A stretch of 64,000 bases of DNA from Lachnospiraceae bacterium (lineage in GTDB: Bacteria; Bacillota_A; Clostridia; Lachnospirales; Lachnospiraceae), in the NCBI GenBank assembly GCA_004556565.1, contig SFGN01000004.1, forward strand, positions 91,466 through 155,465, in the 5' to 3' direction. The position numbers were made by a program, and so were the translations under genes. The notes under the pieces are model-generated. The model searched no databases. It had not been told where the DNA came from and saw nothing but the letters and a program-made list of their open reading frames with translations. Within the stretch, counting starts at the first letter, position 1, and each line of letters starts with the position of its first letter. This document shows, one piece after another, positions 9,701 through 18,055 of this stretch.

Positions 9701-9832
9701 AGAAATATTGATTTCAGCAGTTATGTATACAGCTTCCTGATCACGATAGGGTTTTCAATGTTCGTAAACTTTGTTATGCATTTTAAACTTAAGAAAATAG
9801 ATATGGTGGAATCTTTAAAAAGTGTTGAATAA
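6758..9832 (+). CDS. FtsX-family ABC permease with a large coiled-coil insert
   Basis: A 1024-residue membrane protein. The ATG at 6758 is chosen over the in-frame GTG at 6743 because AGGAG (6748-6752) is correctly spaced. Layout: one membrane segment near 20-40, a periplasm-like (external) region, a long heptad-rich coiled coil at roughly residues 240-465 (rich in E, Q, D, A with repeated EELDKA/AELENS patterns), an FtsX domain with three membrane segments near 490-610 (TMTRMVEEQRTQIGTLKALGYG), a second external region, then a second FtsX domain near 885-1020 (ERKRELATLKVLGF). This double-FtsX form is common in Clostridia. The coiled coil would project from the membrane. The exported or sensed substrate is unknown. 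Confidence 0.9.
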   Translation: MKKKALRKDFYMEIRRSLGRFLSIFFIVAIGVAFFAGIRATEPDMRLSGDEYFDEANLMDIQVISTLGLTDDDVEALEDVEGIEKVEAGYSTDVLCARGENQAVLHLMSILPSMNKLTVEEGRLPEKFDECVMDADYAASEEYKIGDTITVTSGTDDEISDTLVTDTFTIVGTVSSPCYIAFTRGSTTIGNGKVSGFVGVMDDAFSMDVYTEIYATVEGAKELTAFTKEYDSRRDEVLANVEAIREEREIARYQQIVDEAEEELDKARQELEDGRQEAQTELDDAWQKITDGQVQIDDAKQQISDSRAELENSRLQLINGQQELDQNRAAVEAQKTELEAKAQELAESRAQYEALAASGMADESTLQTMAAQLDQAEAQIQAARVQLNAAEAQFTSAQAEIDSGWTQLYDGQSQLDEAEAELTQKEQELADARQEYEDGKADAEKEIADAEQEIADAEEDIKSIKPAEWYINNRDDLNEYTGYGENADRMKSIGEVFPVMFFLVAALISLTTMTRMVEEQRTQIGTLKALGYGRGSIAGKFLVYATLATILGSVFGVLFGEKIFPYIIITAYGIMYKHMHNLVLSYNIYYAVVASGIALACTLLATLFSCYKELREQSAQLMRPPAPKNGKRVFLERIPFIWNRLSFTWKSTIRNLIRYKKRFFMTIVGISGCMGLLLTGFGLEDSISNIGVLQYEDLQKYDGNLILDTDAKEEDKEAAYDTLTEDSSVKMTCRSLLQQVSIGNGEKSKDVYLNVPEKTDGFENFIVLRDRVSHEEYFLDDEGAVLTEKMAKELGVKAGDAIYIKDAGGEGKIKITAICENYMHHYLYMTESSYEKVYGEKPDYNSVYYIMEDGKEYMTEDVGEDVLAGEGALSVSYTEGVAGQIQDMLSALDIVMAVLIISAGLLAFVVLYNLNNINITERKRELATLKVLGFYPAEVSEYVFRENLLLTVIGAAAGCFLGKILHQFIIVTVEIDSAMFGRNIDFSSYVYSFLITIGFSMFVNFVMHFKLKKIDMVESLKSVE

Positions 9833-9837
9833 TCCGG

Positions 9838-9867
9838 CACCCGCTTCTGTGAGGAGGCGGGTGTTTC
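9838..9867 (+). terminator. Intrinsic terminator after the permease
   Basis: CACCCGCTTC (9838-9847) pairs with GAGGCGGGTG (9854-9863), followed by TTT. It separates the ABC genes from the two-component genes. A TATAAT at 9976-9981 lies 65 bp before the regulator start, without a convincing -35. Confidence 0.75.
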
Positions 9868-10046
9868 CATCATTGGGAGTACAACTGCTCTTATGGAAAA
9901 GCATCCAAAATAAGCACGGGAAAAGGAATTATCTAATTAGACCCGAGATTTCACAAAAGAAACATATATTTTTCATATAATACTGTTTAAAGATGTTAGG
10001 AAAATCAAAATATGCAGATATGCGGCCAAAAAAGGAGAAAAAAGTT

Positions 10047-10727
10047 ATGGAAAAGGCAAAAATCCTGGTTGTGGATGATGAAAGCAGAATGCGTAAACTG
10101 GTGAAAGACTTCCTTGTAAGAGAAGGATATTCGGTTCTGGAAGCTGCGGATGGTGTTGAGGCAATGGATTTATTTTACAGCGATAAAGAAATAGAACTGA
10201 TCATTCTGGATGTGATGATGCCGAGAATGGATGGATGGCAGGTATGCCGTGAAATCCGGGAACATTCAAAAGTACCTGTAATCATGCTGACGGCGCGTTC
10301 CGAAGAGCGGGATGAGCTGCAGGGGTTTGATCTGGGTGTGGATGAATACATTTCCAAACCGTTCAGCCCCAAAATACTTGTTGCACGTGTAGGTGCGATC
10401 CTGAGAAGGACAAGGGGCGGGGAAAAGGAAGACCTGATGCGTGCAGGCGGGATCGTAGTTGACAAAACGGCTCATCTTGTCAGGATTGATGACAAAAACG
10501 TGGAGTTGAGCTTTAAAGAATTTGAATTATTGTCGTACTTTATGGAAAATGAAGGAATTGCACTTTCGAGAGAGAAAATCCTGAATAATGTGTGGAATTA
10601 TGATTATTTCGGAGATGCGCGGACAATCGACACTCATGTAAAAAAGCTGAGGAGCAAACTTGGGGATAAAGGCGATTATATTAAGACCATCTGGGGGATG
10701 GGGTACAAATTTGAAGTAGACGAATGA
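10047..10727 (+). CDS. OmpR/PhoB-type response regulator
   Basis: A 226-residue protein; the ATG at 10047 has AAAGGAG (10031-10037). The receiver domain shows the acidic pair D10/D11, phospho-acceptor D55 (IILDVMMPRMDG), the conserved Thr of MLTARSE and Lys of SKPFSP; a winged-helix DNA-binding domain follows from about 130 (DTHVKKLRSKLGD, IKTIWGMGYKFE). The kinase gene follows 13 bp later. As the pair sits directly after an ABC ATPase and FtsX permease, it probably controls that transporter, although a terminator separates the two units and no target site was recognised. Confidence 0.93.
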   Translation: MEKAKILVVDDESRMRKLVKDFLVREGYSVLEAADGVEAMDLFYSDKEIELIILDVMMPRMDGWQVCREIREHSKVPVIMLTARSEERDELQGFDLGVDEYISKPFSPKILVARVGAILRRTRGGEKEDLMRAGGIVVDKTAHLVRIDDKNVELSFKEFELLSYFMENEGIALSREKILNNVWNYDYFGDARTIDTHVKKLRSKLGDKGDYIKTIWGMGYKFEVDE

Positions 10728-10740
10728 GTGGGGCGGGATA

Positions 10741-12282
10741 ATGAAACATTTTATAAAAAACTCAATCAGGCATCAGCTTCTGGTGATGTTCCTGAGTTTA
10801 ATCGTCCTGATATTGTTATTGATATTTATCATTAATTCCAGTTTTCTGGAACAATATTATATTCTTCATAAGCAGACGCAGATGAAGGAGATGTATCAAA
10901 TGATCGAAACTGCAGTGATGCAGGACGAAATCGGTACTTCTGATATGCAGACACAGCTTCTTGGAAACAGCGAGAGGACGAATATATCGATTATTGTGCT
11001 TCGGGTGGAACAGGATCAGCAGGCAGAAGTAATCCTGTATACGGAACAGCAGGAAAGAGGGCCGTTGTTTACCAAGCTCTTCGGTTATCTGGCAGGCCCG
11101 AAACGCGGAACTCTGCTTTATCAGGAAGACAATTATGCAATCTATAAATCCGGGGAACCGGGGACAAAAGGCGATTATCTTGAAATGTACGGGACGATTT
11201 CTGACAATATGCTTTTCTTTATGCAAAGTCCGCTGGAGAGTATCCGGGACAGTGCGGCGCTTGCAAATAATTTCCTGATTTATGTCGGAATCGCGGCGTT
11301 GATTCTGGGAAGCCTGTTTGTCTGGTTGTTCTCCAGAAAAATAACAGAGCCGATTCTGGAGCTCGCTACTTTGTCACGCAGGATGGCTGACCTGGATTTT
11401 GATGCAAGATATACCGGAAAAGAGGATGATGAAATCGGAGTCCTGGGGCAGAGCTTTAATACAATGTCAGAAAAACTGGAAAAAACAATTTCCGAGCTCA
11501 AAGGTGCAAATATCCGGCTTCAGAAGGACATCGAACAAAAGCAGAAGATGGAAGAGATGAGAAATGAGTTCCTGGGGAACGTATCTCATGAGCTTAAGAC
11601 TCCGATTGCTTTGATCCAGGGCTATGCGGAAGGGTTAAAAGAAGTTGTCAATGATGACCCGGAAAGCAGAGAATTTTATTGCGATGTTATTATGGATGAA
11701 GCCGGTAAGATGAATCAGATGGTGAAAAATCTGCTTGTTCTGAATCAATTGGAATTCGGTTCAGACGAAGTATCAATGAACCGGTTTGATGTTGTAAAAC
11801 TGATCCGGGGCGTCATTGCAAGCTGTGAGATCCTCATCCGGCAGGCTGAAGCAGATGTAGATTTCATTGCCGATGAAACGGCATATGTGTGGGCAGACGA
11901 ATTTAAAACGGAGCAGGTGATTCGAAATTACCTGACCAATGCGATCCATCATGCGGCGGGGGAAAAGCGTATTGAAATCCGGGTGATTTCCCAGGAAAAT
12001 ACAGTAAGGATCAGTGTATTTAACACAGGGACACCGATACCGGATGAAGATATCGGCAAAATCTGGGACAAGTTTTACAAGGTGGACAAGGCACATACCC
12101 GGGAGTACGGCGGCAATGGAATCGGGCTTTCCATAGTAAAAGCAATTATGGAATCCTTCCATCAGAATTATGGTGTGCAGAACTATCAAAACGGTGTGGA
12201 ATTCTGGTGCGAGCTGGACGCAAAAAGCATGGCGGCTCCGGCACTCTCAGCGGATGCGGAAGAAATACAGAATGAAATATAG
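10741..12282 (+). CDS. Sensor histidine kinase (HAMP-HisKA-HATPase)
   Basis: A 513-residue membrane kinase: membrane segment near 13-33, an external sensor of about 140 residues, second membrane segment near 180-200, HAMP (ITEPILELATLSRRMADLDF), dimerisation/phosphotransfer box GNVSHELKTPIALIQGYAEG with the His near 284, and an ATPase domain with N box, G1 and G2 (YGGNGIGLSIVK). The DNA just before the ATG is G-rich (GTGGGGCGGG) but a weak Shine-Dalgarno, consistent with translational coupling to the regulator. It is a cognate pair with the preceding gene. The stimulus is unknown. Confidence 0.93.
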   Translation: MKHFIKNSIRHQLLVMFLSLIVLILLLIFIINSSFLEQYYILHKQTQMKEMYQMIETAVMQDEIGTSDMQTQLLGNSERTNISIIVLRVEQDQQAEVILYTEQQERGPLFTKLFGYLAGPKRGTLLYQEDNYAIYKSGEPGTKGDYLEMYGTISDNMLFFMQSPLESIRDSAALANNFLIYVGIAALILGSLFVWLFSRKITEPILELATLSRRMADLDFDARYTGKEDDEIGVLGQSFNTMSEKLEKTISELKGANIRLQKDIEQKQKMEEMRNEFLGNVSHELKTPIALIQGYAEGLKEVVNDDPESREFYCDVIMDEAGKMNQMVKNLLVLNQLEFGSDEVSMNRFDVVKLIRGVIASCEILIRQAEADVDFIADETAYVWADEFKTEQVIRNYLTNAIHHAAGEKRIEIRVISQENTVRISVFNTGTPIPDEDIGKIWDKFYKVDKAHTREYGGNGIGLSIVKAIMESFHQNYGVQNYQNGVEFWCELDAKSMAAPALSADAEEIQNEI

Positions 12283-12292
12283 CAAAGAAAGT

Positions 12293-12323
12293 AAATCCGG
12301 GATGACAGTACATTCCGGATTTT
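12293..12323 (+). terminator. Terminator after the histidine kinase
   Basis: AAATCCGG (12293-12300) pairs with CCGGATTT (12315-12322), with a short inner ATG/CAT stem, followed by a brief T run. Confidence 0.6.
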
Positions 12324-12445
12324 CTGTCGGACATGTAACAGTTTCCTTCCCTGTGTACACTCTTGAAAAATGTGAAAGAATGAGATAGAATCTTTTACAT
12401 GGAAAAACAGCACGGTTACTATATAAGAATAAAGGAGAGCGCCAG

Positions 12446-13066
12446 ATGATAGCGATAATTGATTATGATGCCGGCAATATCAGGAGTGTGGAAAAAGCAC
12501 TGCTCCTCCTGGGGCAGGGTGTGAAGATTTCCTCTGATGCAAGGGAAATCCTGGAGGCGGACAAGGTGATACTTCCGGGTGTCGGTGCATTTGGAGATGC
12601 AATGAGTAAACTGCATACACGCGGGTTGACAGATGTGATCCGGCAGACCGTGGAGAACGGAACGCCTTTCCTCGGCATCTGTCTTGGACTGCAGCTTTTG
12701 TTTGAACGAAGTGACGAAGCACCGGGAGTGGAAGGACTCGGAATTCTGCCGGGAGAGATATTAAGGATTCCCCCACAGGAAAATCTGAAAATCCCTCACA
12801 TGGGATGGAATTCCCTGCATCTTGAGAATAACGGACGGTTATTTAAAGGCGTAACAGAGCAGGCATATGTCTATTTTGTTCATTCTTATTATTTGAAAGC
12901 GAAAGAAGAAGAGATAGTAAAGGCTTCGACGGAGTATGGTGTACATATTCATGCATCTGTTGAAAAAGGAAATGTATTCGCATGCCAGTTCCATCCTGAA
13001 AAGAGCAGCGATGTCGGACTTCAGATCCTTCGGAATTTTGTAGAACTGGGACAGGAGGTGCAGTGA
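12446..13066 (+). CDS. hisH: Imidazole glycerol phosphate synthase, glutaminase subunit
   Basis: A 206-residue class I glutamine amidotransferase. It has the oxyanion strand PGVGAFG, nucleophile Cys in GICLGLQLLFE and catalytic His/Glu in CQFHPEKS. It hydrolyses glutamine and channels ammonia to HisF in histidine synthesis. The hisF start overlaps its stop (TGATG). The rest of the his operon is not adjacent, so the pathway is split on this chromosome. Confidence 0.96.
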   Translation: MIAIIDYDAGNIRSVEKALLLLGQGVKISSDAREILEADKVILPGVGAFGDAMSKLHTRGLTDVIRQTVENGTPFLGICLGLQLLFERSDEAPGVEGLGILPGEILRIPPQENLKIPHMGWNSLHLENNGRLFKGVTEQAYVYFVHSYYLKAKEEEIVKASTEYGVHIHASVEKGNVFACQFHPEKSSDVGLQILRNFVELGQEVQ

Positions 13067-13827
13067 TGTTTACAAAAAGAATCATTCCCTGCCTGGATGT
13101 GAATGCAGGGCGTGTGGTAAAAGGAGTAAATTTTGTAGACCTGAAAGATGCCGGCGATCCTGTTGAGATTGCGAAGGCCTATGATAAAGCCGGTGCTGAC
13201 GAGCTTGTATTTCTTGATATTACCGCATCTTCCGATGACAGAAAAACGGTAGTCGATATGGTGCGTCAGGTGGCGGAATGTGTGTTTATTCCGTTTACGG
13301 TAGGCGGGGGAATCCGAACAGTAGAAGATTTCCGTATGCTTCTCAGAGAAGGGGCAGACAAAATTTCTATTAATTCTTCTGCGATTAATACTCCGAACCT
13401 GATTTCCGATGCGGCTGAGAAGTTTGGAAGTCAGTGTGTTGTTGTGGCAATTGACGCAAAGCGGCGCTCAGACGGCAGCGGCTGGAATATTTATAAACAC
13501 GGCGGACGTATCGATGTAGGGATTGACGCCGTCGAATGGGCAGTGAAAGCTGAAAGGCTGGGAGCGGGCGAAATCCTGCTGACAAGTATGGACTGTGACG
13601 GGACAAAAGCGGGGTACGATCTGGAACTGACCCGTGCCATTGCAGAGAATGTGTCTATTCCGGTGATTGCTTCCGGAGGGGCAGGCACGCTTGAGCATTT
13701 CAGAGATGCACTGACAACGGGAAAAGCAGACGCTGCCCTTGCGGCATCGCTGTTTCATTATAAAGAACTGGAAATCAAAGAGGTAAAAGAGTATCTGCGG
13801 AAGGAAGGCGTTTCCGTGCGGCTGTAG
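13066..13827 (+). CDS. hisF: Imidazole glycerol phosphate synthase, cyclase subunit
   Basis: A 253-residue (beta/alpha)8 barrel. The ATG at 13066 follows AGGAGGTG (13053-13060) and overlaps the hisH stop by one base; an in-frame GTG one codon upstream is less likely. Catalytic Asp residues are in PCLDVNAGRVVKG and TSMDCDGTKAG; phosphate loops are VGGGIRT and ASGGAG. With HisH it makes IGP and AICAR, linking histidine and purine synthesis. Confidence 0.96.
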   Translation: MFTKRIIPCLDVNAGRVVKGVNFVDLKDAGDPVEIAKAYDKAGADELVFLDITASSDDRKTVVDMVRQVAECVFIPFTVGGGIRTVEDFRMLLREGADKISINSSAINTPNLISDAAEKFGSQCVVVAIDAKRRSDGSGWNIYKHGGRIDVGIDAVEWAVKAERLGAGEILLTSMDCDGTKAGYDLELTRAIAENVSIPVIASGGAGTLEHFRDALTTGKADAALAASLFHYKELEIKEVKEYLRKEGVSVRL

Positions 13828-13839
13828 GAGTATGAAAAG

Positions 13840-14508
13840 ATGGCAGGAATTAATGGCGAATGGTACGAAGCATTAAAGGGTGAGTTTAAAAAAACTTATT
13901 ATAAAAAATTATATCAAACGGTGAATGAGGAATATCAAAGCAGACAGATATTTCCTCCGGCGGAGGATATTTTCAATGCCTTTCATCTGACACCGCTGAA
14001 TCAGGTAAAAGTCGTGATTCTTGGGCAGGATCCGTATCACAATGACGGGCAGGCACATGGGCTTTGTTTTTCTGTGAAGAAAGGCGTGGAAATCCCGCCT
14101 TCTCTGGTAAATATTTATCAGGAACTTCATGACGACCTGGGCTGTACGATTCCCTCTCACGGATGTCTGACAAAATGGGCCGAGCAGGGAGTACTGATGC
14201 TGAATACGGTGCTGACTGTCCGGGCACATCAGGCAAATTCCCACCGTGGTATCGGATGGGAAGAATTTACGGATGCCGCGATACTGGCATTGAACAGCCA
14301 GGACCGTCCGATTGTATTTATCCTGTGGGGAACACCGGCACAGAGAAAGGAGCGGATGCTCAATAATCCGAAACATCTGATTTTGAAAGCACCGCATCCG
14401 AGCCCGCTTTCCGCATACAGAGGATTTTTCGGAAGCAGGCCGTTCAGCCGGACAAATGATTTCCTGAAAGAGCACGGTGTGGAGCCGGTTGACTGGCAGA
14501 TAGAATAA
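13840..14508 (+). CDS. ung: Uracil-DNA glycosylase, family 1
   Basis: A 222-residue enzyme of normal length. The water-activating loop GQDPYHNDGQAHG and the DNA-intercalation loop HPSPLSAYRGFFGS are intact. It removes uracil from DNA to begin base-excision repair. It starts 12 bp after hisF and is probably co-transcribed. Confidence 0.97.
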   Translation: MAGINGEWYEALKGEFKKTYYKKLYQTVNEEYQSRQIFPPAEDIFNAFHLTPLNQVKVVILGQDPYHNDGQAHGLCFSVKKGVEIPPSLVNIYQELHDDLGCTIPSHGCLTKWAEQGVLMLNTVLTVRAHQANSHRGIGWEEFTDAAILALNSQDRPIVFILWGTPAQRKERMLNNPKHLILKAPHPSPLSAYRGFFGSRPFSRTNDFLKEHGVEPVDWQIE

Positions 14509-14562
14509 CAGAGAGCCTTGAACAGAGGAAGTATAGCTTTACGTTCCTTTATCTGCAGGAGG

Positions 14563-14826
14563 CTACTCCTCGATGATCTGGATTTCCAGATAGTCGAAAT
14601 CTATGGAATCCACGAAATTGTCCTGATAAAAACGGGTTTTGTCATGCCGTTTGAAATCTGCTACCGTGGCATCCAGCCAGAGTGGTTTGCTTAAATCGAA
14701 TTCATAACAGATGGCATCCAGCGCATGAAAAATTTTGTGGGTACGGGTGTCATCAGATTCGTCACAGATTACAGTGTCTCGTAGAAGACGGCTGTCTTTG
14801 AATATTTTTCCCCAGAAACGGAACAT
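14563..14826 (-). CDS. Small conserved protein of unknown function
   Basis: An 87-residue soluble, acidic protein on the minus strand with a perfect Shine-Dalgarno (reverse complement AAGGAGG at 14837-14843). The beginning MFRFWGKIF, the middle SDDTRTHKIFHALD and the end FDYLEIQIIEE are of a type I recall from many Lachnospiraceae genomes. No known domain is recognised. It converges on ung and is divergent from the unusual regulatory patch at 14.85-15.1 kb. Confidence 0.7.
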   Translation of the reverse strand: MFRFWGKIFKDSRLLRDTVICDESDDTRTHKIFHALDAICYEFDLSKPLWLDATVADFKRHDKTRFYQDNFVDSIDFDYLEIQIIEE

Positions 14827-14861
14827 GATGGGTTTCCTCCTTGTCTTTACAATAATTGTCA

Positions 14862-14938
14862 GCTGAAATGTTTCAGCAGACCTGTTTCTTATAACAGAAT
14901 GTGATATATCAGATATAAAATGTAGTATATCGGATACA
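14862..14938. promoter_or_regulatory. Cluster of operator-like palindromes in a gene-free patch
   Basis: GCTGAAA-TG-TTTCAGC (14862-14877) is a perfect 7+7 palindrome. Two related sites follow: TATATC-A-GATATA (14905-14917, perfect) and TATATCGGATACA (14926-14938), with equivalent bases exactly 21 bp apart. A purine-rich AAGGAAGG follows near 14951, but no intact coding frame continues; short open pieces in several frames to about 15.1 kb suggest a decayed gene. The stretch 14939-15122 holds nothing else I can name. Confidence 0.5.
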
Positions 14939-15122
14939 GTCAGAAAAGTAAAGGAAGGAAATCAACATTGCCGAATGCGCCGGAGAAGGAGTTACATTTG
15001 TTCGGGTAGGTACATCAAACGTGCATTCTGCGAAAAACAGGCAGCATGTGTTCTTACAGGTACTGTCAACGAGCTGTTTATAAGAAATCATTAAATAAAT
15101 ATAAAAAAAGTGTAAAAATTTC

Positions 15123-15151
15123 TTGATTTTCAGTAAATATTTGTGTATAAT
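15123..15151 (+). promoter_or_regulatory. Strong sigma-A promoter of the alanine/sodium symporter gene
   Basis: TTGATT (15123-15128), exactly 17 bp, TATAAT (15146-15151). Transcription should start near 15158. Confidence 0.8.
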
Positions 15152-15170
15152 CCACCTATATTGCACGAGG

Positions 15171-15202
15171 GAGTGGCGATTTAAGATGCTGCTCTTTTTT
15201 TT
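15171..15202 (+). terminator. Promoter-proximal intrinsic terminator (possible attenuator)
   Basis: GAGTGGC (15171-15177) pairs with GCTGCTC (15188-15194), including two G-U pairs, and is followed by eight T. It lies only about 13 nt after the predicted transcription start and 50 nt before the symporter start codon, so most transcripts might stop early. No riboswitch class was recognised. Confidence 0.65.
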
Positions 15203-15253
15203 GCAGTCAAATCATGCCAATTGAAGATAAGTAAATGAGAAAGAGGTGTTTTT

Positions 15254-16750
15254 ATGATTCAAGTAATTACTGATGTAAATAGCTACATCAACAACCTGGT
15301 CTGGGGATGGCCGGCATTGATCCTTCTTGGATTTACGGGAATCCTGATGACCTGCCTGACTAAGTTTTTCCAGATTGGTCATTTTGGTCACTGGATAAAA
15401 AACACGATCGGCGCTATTATGGGAGACAGAGACGTAACCAAACATACGAAGGATAAGTCGATCACACAGTTTCAGTCGCTGTGCACTGCACTGGCCGCTA
15501 CGGTGGGTACAGGAAATATCGTAGGTGTCGCAGGAGCTATCGCAATCGGAGGACCTGGGGCAGTATTCTGGATGTGGCTGATTGCCTTTTTTGGGATGAT
15601 GACGAATTTTTCAGAAAATGTTCTTGGTATTTTGTACCGCAGGAAGAATTCCGAAGGCGAATGGTGCGGGGGCGCGATGTATTATTTGAAGGACGGCCTT
15701 GGAAGCAGACGAGGATGCAAACAGATCGGAGTGATTCTTGCAGTCCTGTTCTCCTGCTTCTGTCTGCTTGCTTCTTTTGGCATTGGTAATATGAGCCAGG
15801 TTAACAGTATGGTTTCAAACATTAACACTGCATTTGGAATTCCGAATATTGTGACCGGTATTATTTTAGTTATAGCTGTCGGTGCAGTTGTCGTTGGAGG
15901 CCTGAAGCGCATTGCTTCTTTTACGGAAAAGCTGGTGCCGTTTATGGTAATCGCTTATCTGGTTGGAACTTTAATTATCATCGGAATGCATATCCAGAGT
16001 ATTCCGGCAGTATTTGTTTCTATTTTTAAAGGTGCATTTGCAATGAAATCTGCGGCCGGCGGTGTTGTCGGAGCGGGAATTATGATGGCAATGAAAATGG
16101 GAATGAAGCGAGGTGTATTTTCTAATGAAGCCGGTCTTGGTTCTTCTGTTATGGTGCACTCCAACTCCAACGTTAAGGAGCCTGTCCGCCAGGGTATGTG
16201 GGGAATCTTTGAAGTGTTTGCAGATACAATTATCGTATGTACGCTGACAGCCCTGACGATCTTAAGCTCCGGAGCGGTTGATCTGACTACCGGACAGCTG
16301 AGTGCGGAAGCGGAGGCAGTCGGCTCCAACTCACTGATGAGCTATGCATTTTCACAGACATTCGGAAAACCGGGGGCATGGTTTATCGCACTGGCAATCC
16401 TTCTGTTTGCATATTCCACTGTACTTGGATGGAGTCATTATGGTTCCAAGGCGTGTGAATATCTGTTCGGAACGAAATCCATCATGGTATACCGTGTTGT
16501 TTTCGTAGCCATCGTACTTGCAGGTTCTGTTGTTGAAGCACAGCTTGCATGGGATATTTCCGATACATTCAACGGACTGATGATGATCCCGAACCTGATT
16601 GGTGTTCTGGTGCTTTCAAAAGAAGTAATGAAATGTACACAGAACTATGTCGACAGGAAAATATTCAAGAAAGATGTTAAACCGATCCTCTCTGTTTTCC
16701 CGGATATCCAGGCTGAGCACGAGAAAGCTGTAAGAGAAGGCGCAGAGTAA
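15254..16750 (+). CDS. Alanine/glycine:sodium symporter (AGCS family)
   Basis: A 498-residue membrane protein with about 10-11 segments. Family signatures are visible: GTGNIVGVAGAIAIGGPGAVFWMW and GVFSNEAGLGSS. It brings in alanine or glycine with sodium. The start at 15254 follows AGAGGTG. A strong promoter with a promoter-proximal terminator stands in front, and a terminator 50 bp behind, so this is a single-gene unit with probable attenuation control. Confidence 0.93.
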   Translation: MIQVITDVNSYINNLVWGWPALILLGFTGILMTCLTKFFQIGHFGHWIKNTIGAIMGDRDVTKHTKDKSITQFQSLCTALAATVGTGNIVGVAGAIAIGGPGAVFWMWLIAFFGMMTNFSENVLGILYRRKNSEGEWCGGAMYYLKDGLGSRRGCKQIGVILAVLFSCFCLLASFGIGNMSQVNSMVSNINTAFGIPNIVTGIILVIAVGAVVVGGLKRIASFTEKLVPFMVIAYLVGTLIIIGMHIQSIPAVFVSIFKGAFAMKSAAGGVVGAGIMMAMKMGMKRGVFSNEAGLGSSVMVHSNSNVKEPVRQGMWGIFEVFADTIIVCTLTALTILSSGAVDLTTGQLSAEAEAVGSNSLMSYAFSQTFGKPGAWFIALAILLFAYSTVLGWSHYGSKACEYLFGTKSIMVYRVVFVAIVLAGSVVEAQLAWDISDTFNGLMMIPNLIGVLVLSKEVMKCTQNYVDRKIFKKDVKPILSVFPDIQAEHEKAVREGAE

Positions 16751-16802
16751 TCCGTACGATAAGATTACATATATGGAATGAGATAAATCGAAAAAGACGC
16801 TG

Positions 16803-16851
16803 TAAACCGGCATGGGAATGTGTTAAGAATCTGTTCCCGTGCCGGTTTATT
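16803..16851 (+). terminator. Intrinsic terminator after the symporter gene
   Basis: TAAACCGGCATGGGAA (16803-16818) pairs with TTCCCGTGCCGGTTTA (16834 on), one G-U, 15-nt loop, followed by TTATT. Confidence 0.85.
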
Positions 16852-16995
16852 ATATGTAGAACAGACATATATCAAAGATATGAGCGTGCAGGCGCACTGT
16901 CAGAAAACCTTAAGATAATTTTTATGGAATGGAAGCAAAAAAAGTGGTATAGTAATTATGTTATGGAGTGATGTCGGAGAAAGAGAGGGATACAT

Positions 16996-18054
16996 ATGAA
17001 GAAAGTATTTGACCATATTTTTATTGACGGGCTGAGTGGTATGGCGCAGGGGTTATTTGCAACTCTGATTATCGGCACGATTATTCAGCAGATCGGGACG
17101 TTTGCCGGCGGTGATATCGGAACGATGATTTTTCTGATAGGTAAGATGGCAGCAGCGATGACCGGAGCAGGTATCGGTGTCGGCGTGGCGAGAAAGTTTA
17201 ATGCATCTCAGCTTGTCATTGTATCAGCGGCAACTGCGGGGATGGTGGGAGCCTTTGCTTCAAAGCTGATATCAGGCGATGTCCTGAAGGACGGGGCAAT
17301 TGTATTGTCCGGTCCGGGAGAGCCATTGGGGGCATTTGTCGCAGCGTTCGTCGCAATCGAGATAGGAATGTTGATTTCCGCAAAAACGAAACTGGATATT
17401 TTGCTGACGCCGCTTGTATCGATCGGCGCCGGTTCGGCAGTGGGTATTCTGGTTGGACCTCCGATATCAAAATTCATGCTGTGGCTCGGATCTCTGATTA
17501 ACTGGGGCACTGAGCAGCAGCCGTTTATCATGGGAATTGTTGTTTCGGTTCTGATGGGAATGATCCTTACTTTGCCGATCAGTTCGGCAGCGCTCGGTGT
17601 AATTCTGAATCTATCGGGGCTTGCGGCAGGCGCAGCTACGATCGGATGCTGCTGCAATATGGTTGGATTTGCAGTGGCAAGCTTCCGGGAAAATAAATTC
17701 GGCGGACTTCTGGCGCAGGGAATCGGGACGTCCATGCTTCAGGTGCCGAATATTATGAAAAGACCTGTTATCTGGCTTCCGGCGATATTGTCAAGTGCAA
17801 TTCTGGGACCGGCAGGAACCATGATCTTGCATATGACGAATAACGCAACAGGTTCCGGGATGGGAACGGCAGGCCTGGTAGGTCAGATTATGACATGGCA
17901 GGTCATGACACAGACAGAAGACCCGACGATCGTAATGATTAAAATCATTGTAATTCAGATTCTGCTTCCGGCAATACTGACGCTTGCGATTTCTGAATTT
18001 ATGAGAAAGAAAAAATGGATTCGTCAGGGAGATATGAAACTGGATTTATCCTGA
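16996..18054 (+). CDS. PfoR-like integral membrane protein (PTS EIIC-2 type)
   Basis: A 352-residue, very hydrophobic protein with about 9-10 membrane segments and repeated glycine-rich patterns (GAGIGVGVARKF, GSAVGILVGPP). It resembles the COG3641/PfoR family, first named for perfringolysin regulation in Clostridium perfringens and now placed with PTS sugar IIC-like transporters. No EIIA or EIIB partner is adjacent, so a sugar-phosphotransfer role is unproven. A TATAGT box (16948-16953) is the likely -10. Confidence 0.8.
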   Translation: MKKVFDHIFIDGLSGMAQGLFATLIIGTIIQQIGTFAGGDIGTMIFLIGKMAAAMTGAGIGVGVARKFNASQLVIVSAATAGMVGAFASKLISGDVLKDGAIVLSGPGEPLGAFVAAFVAIEIGMLISAKTKLDILLTPLVSIGAGSAVGILVGPPISKFMLWLGSLINWGTEQQPFIMGIVVSVLMGMILTLPISSAALGVILNLSGLAAGAATIGCCCNMVGFAVASFRENKFGGLLAQGIGTSMLQVPNIMKRPVIWLPAILSSAILGPAGTMILHMTNNATGSGMGTAGLVGQIMTWQVMTQTEDPTIVMIKIIVIQILLPAILTLAISEFMRKKKWIRQGDMKLDLS

Positions 18055-18055
18055 T

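Noticed and set aside
14909..15166. 85-codon minus-strand frame upstream of the symporter
   Set aside because: No ribosome site, composition unlike neighbouring proteins, and it would run through the operator cluster and the symporter promoter.
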